Assembly: GCA_016794625.1 (NCBI GenBank) | Contig: JAEUGY010000012.1 | Span: forward strand, 1 to 64,000 | From: Opitutaceae bacterium | GTDB lineage: Bacteria > Verrucomicrobiota > Verrucomicrobiia > Opitutales > Opitutaceae | Reading direction: 5' to 3' | DNA: 64,000 nt | Shown here: piece after piece, positions 63,196 through 64,000 of the stretch | Layout of the letters: every line of letters starts with the position of its first letter | Position numbering within the stretch: the stretch's first letter is position 1 | Notes under the pieces: model-generated | Database searches by the model: none | Seen by the model: the letters and a program-made list of their open reading frames with translations, nothing else | What the model was told of the DNA's origin: nothing | Position numbers and translations under genes: made by a program

Positions 63196-64000
63196 ATGTC
63201 CGCCCGCATTCGTGTCCTGGTCGTCGACGACACCGCCCTCTATCGCAAGATTCTGAGTGAAGCCGTCGCGCAGGTGCCGGATGCGGAACTGGTCGGCGCC
63301 GCCGCGTCCGGCGCGCTGGCGCTGAAGCGGCTCGGTCAGGGGGATGTGGACTTGGTGCTGCTCGACGTGGTGATGCCGGACATGGACGGCGTGCAGACGC
63401 TCGCCCAGATCCGGCGCGACTGGCCCCACGTATCGGTGGCGCTGGTCAGCGGGGTGACGGGACGCGATGCCGACGTCACCCTCGCCGCTCTTTCCAACGG
63501 AGCGCTCGACTTCATCCCCAAGCCCCAGGCCGCCTCGTTCGCCGAGGGCATGCAACGCATCATTGTTGATCTCCGTCGCGTGCTGCAGGTGATCATCATC
63601 CGCCGGCTGGCCGTCGCCGGACCGGCCGCCGTTCCAGCAGGCGCGACGTCCTCCGCCGGCGGCCCGGCGACCGTCGCCCCGAGTCCACACCGCCTGGGCC
63701 GGTCGATGCTCCCTCCTCCCATCGGCCTGATCCTCATCGGCGTTTCCACCGGTGGACCGAAGGCGCTGCACGAGGTGATCCCCCAACTGCCGCCGCACCT
63801 GAGTGTGCCCGTACTCATTGTCCAGCACATGCCGGCGATGTTCACGCGGTCGCTGGCCGAACAGATCGCACGCGTCTCCAAAGTACCCGTACGCGAAGCG
63901 GCCGACGGCGAACGCCTGCCCCCCGGACACGTGCTGATCGCCCCCGGCGGCCGGCATCTCACGGTGCGCCGCTCCGACGACGGACGGTCGCTGTGCGCCG
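63196..64000 (+). CDS. cheB: CheB protein-glutamate methylesterase, 3' end outside the window
   Basis: 268 residues are visible from the ATG at 63196 to the window edge with no stop. The receiver domain has IRVLVVDDTALYRKIL, Asp in VLLDVVMPDMDG and IPKPQA. A Pro/Ala linker follows. The CheB catalytic domain begins at about 180: LILIGVSTGGPKALHEVIPQLP (nucleophilic Ser) and LIVQHMPAMFTRSLAEQI (His), then GHVLIAPGGRHLTV. The catalytic Asp would lie beyond the edge. It demethylates or deamidates the receptors. A matching cheR is not in the window and may follow downstream. Confidence 0.94.
   Translation, partial: MSARIRVLVVDDTALYRKILSEAVAQVPDAELVGAAASGALALKRLGQGDVDLVLLDVVMPDMDGVQTLAQIRRDWPHVSVALVSGVTGRDADVTLAALSNGALDFIPKPQAASFAEGMQRIIVDLRRVLQVIIIRRLAVAGPAAVPAGATSSAGGPATVAPSPHRLGRSMLPPPIGLILIGVSTGGPKALHEVIPQLPPHLSVPVLIVQHMPAMFTRSLAEQIARVSKVPVREAADGERLPPGHVLIAPGGRHLTVRRSDDGRSLCA

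Noticed and set aside
60402..63233. 943-codon minus-strand frame opposite both chemoreceptors
   Set aside because: The repeated Gly-rich blocks simply mirror the duplicated signalling domains on the other strand.

Overview
The window is GC-rich, densely coded DNA that looks like a Verrucomicrobiota genome of the Opitutaceae type. This is an inference from the mix of large TonB-dependent receptors, sigma/FecR regulation, DUF5695-like proteins, DUF1080 proteins, secreted Gfo/Idh oxidoreductases and weak Shine-Dalgarno signals. I saw no rRNA, tRNA, CRISPR array, transposase or phage module.

Region 1 (1-48 kb) is a carbohydrate-degradation island. In order it holds: a 5'-truncated GH95 enzyme; an ECF sigma/FecR pair divergent from an STN-type TonB receptor; two secreted beta-propeller proteins and an SGNH esterase; a FAD oxidoreductase with DUF5695-like protein 1; a second SGNH esterase; a Tat-exported Gfo/Idh with a second GH95; DUF5695-like gene 2, broken by an in-frame TAG, with a small lysozyme-like protein; DUF5695-like protein 3; an operon of GH106-like enzyme, TIM-barrel protein and Gfo/Idh; a LacI-type regulator; a GH30 enzyme with a second TonB receptor; a NarL-type two-component pair; a DUF1080 protein; and a PIG-L deacetylase with a Gfo/Idh. 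Seven copies of one short motif (core TCAACGRT) sit in four intergenic regions in front of the DUF5695-like, GH95, SGNH, GH106 and lacI genes. They look like the operator of one regulon. The enzyme set fits breakdown of a fucose-, L-galactose- or rhamnose-containing, acetylated glycan, partly by oxidative 3-keto chemistry. There is no sulfatase, SusD or inner-membrane sugar transporter in the window.

Region 2 (49-53.4 kb) holds a three-gene cassette with the layout of cnrYXH (membrane anti-sigma, periplasmic ZraP-like sensor, ECF sigma), a two-domain TonB_C-like protein and a BNR-repeat protein. Intergenic palindromic repeats lie between the convergent genes.

Region 3 (53.7-64 kb) is a tightly coupled chemosensory operon. 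It has a response regulator fused to a SpoIIE-type phosphatase and an RsbW-like ATPase, then CheW, a STAS protein, a CheA-REC hybrid, two chemoreceptors (one with a CxxCH heme-c motif) and a CheB cut by the window end. It joins a Che pathway to a partner-switching module. A nested hairpin lies just before its first start codon.

Other notable DNA includes two copies of a foldable element of about 110 bp with 25-27 bp inverted-repeat ends, near 28.0 and 38.0 kb. Start sites were often moved downstream of the longest reading frame to place signal peptides at the N-terminus or to give 4-bp ATGA/GTGA overlaps.
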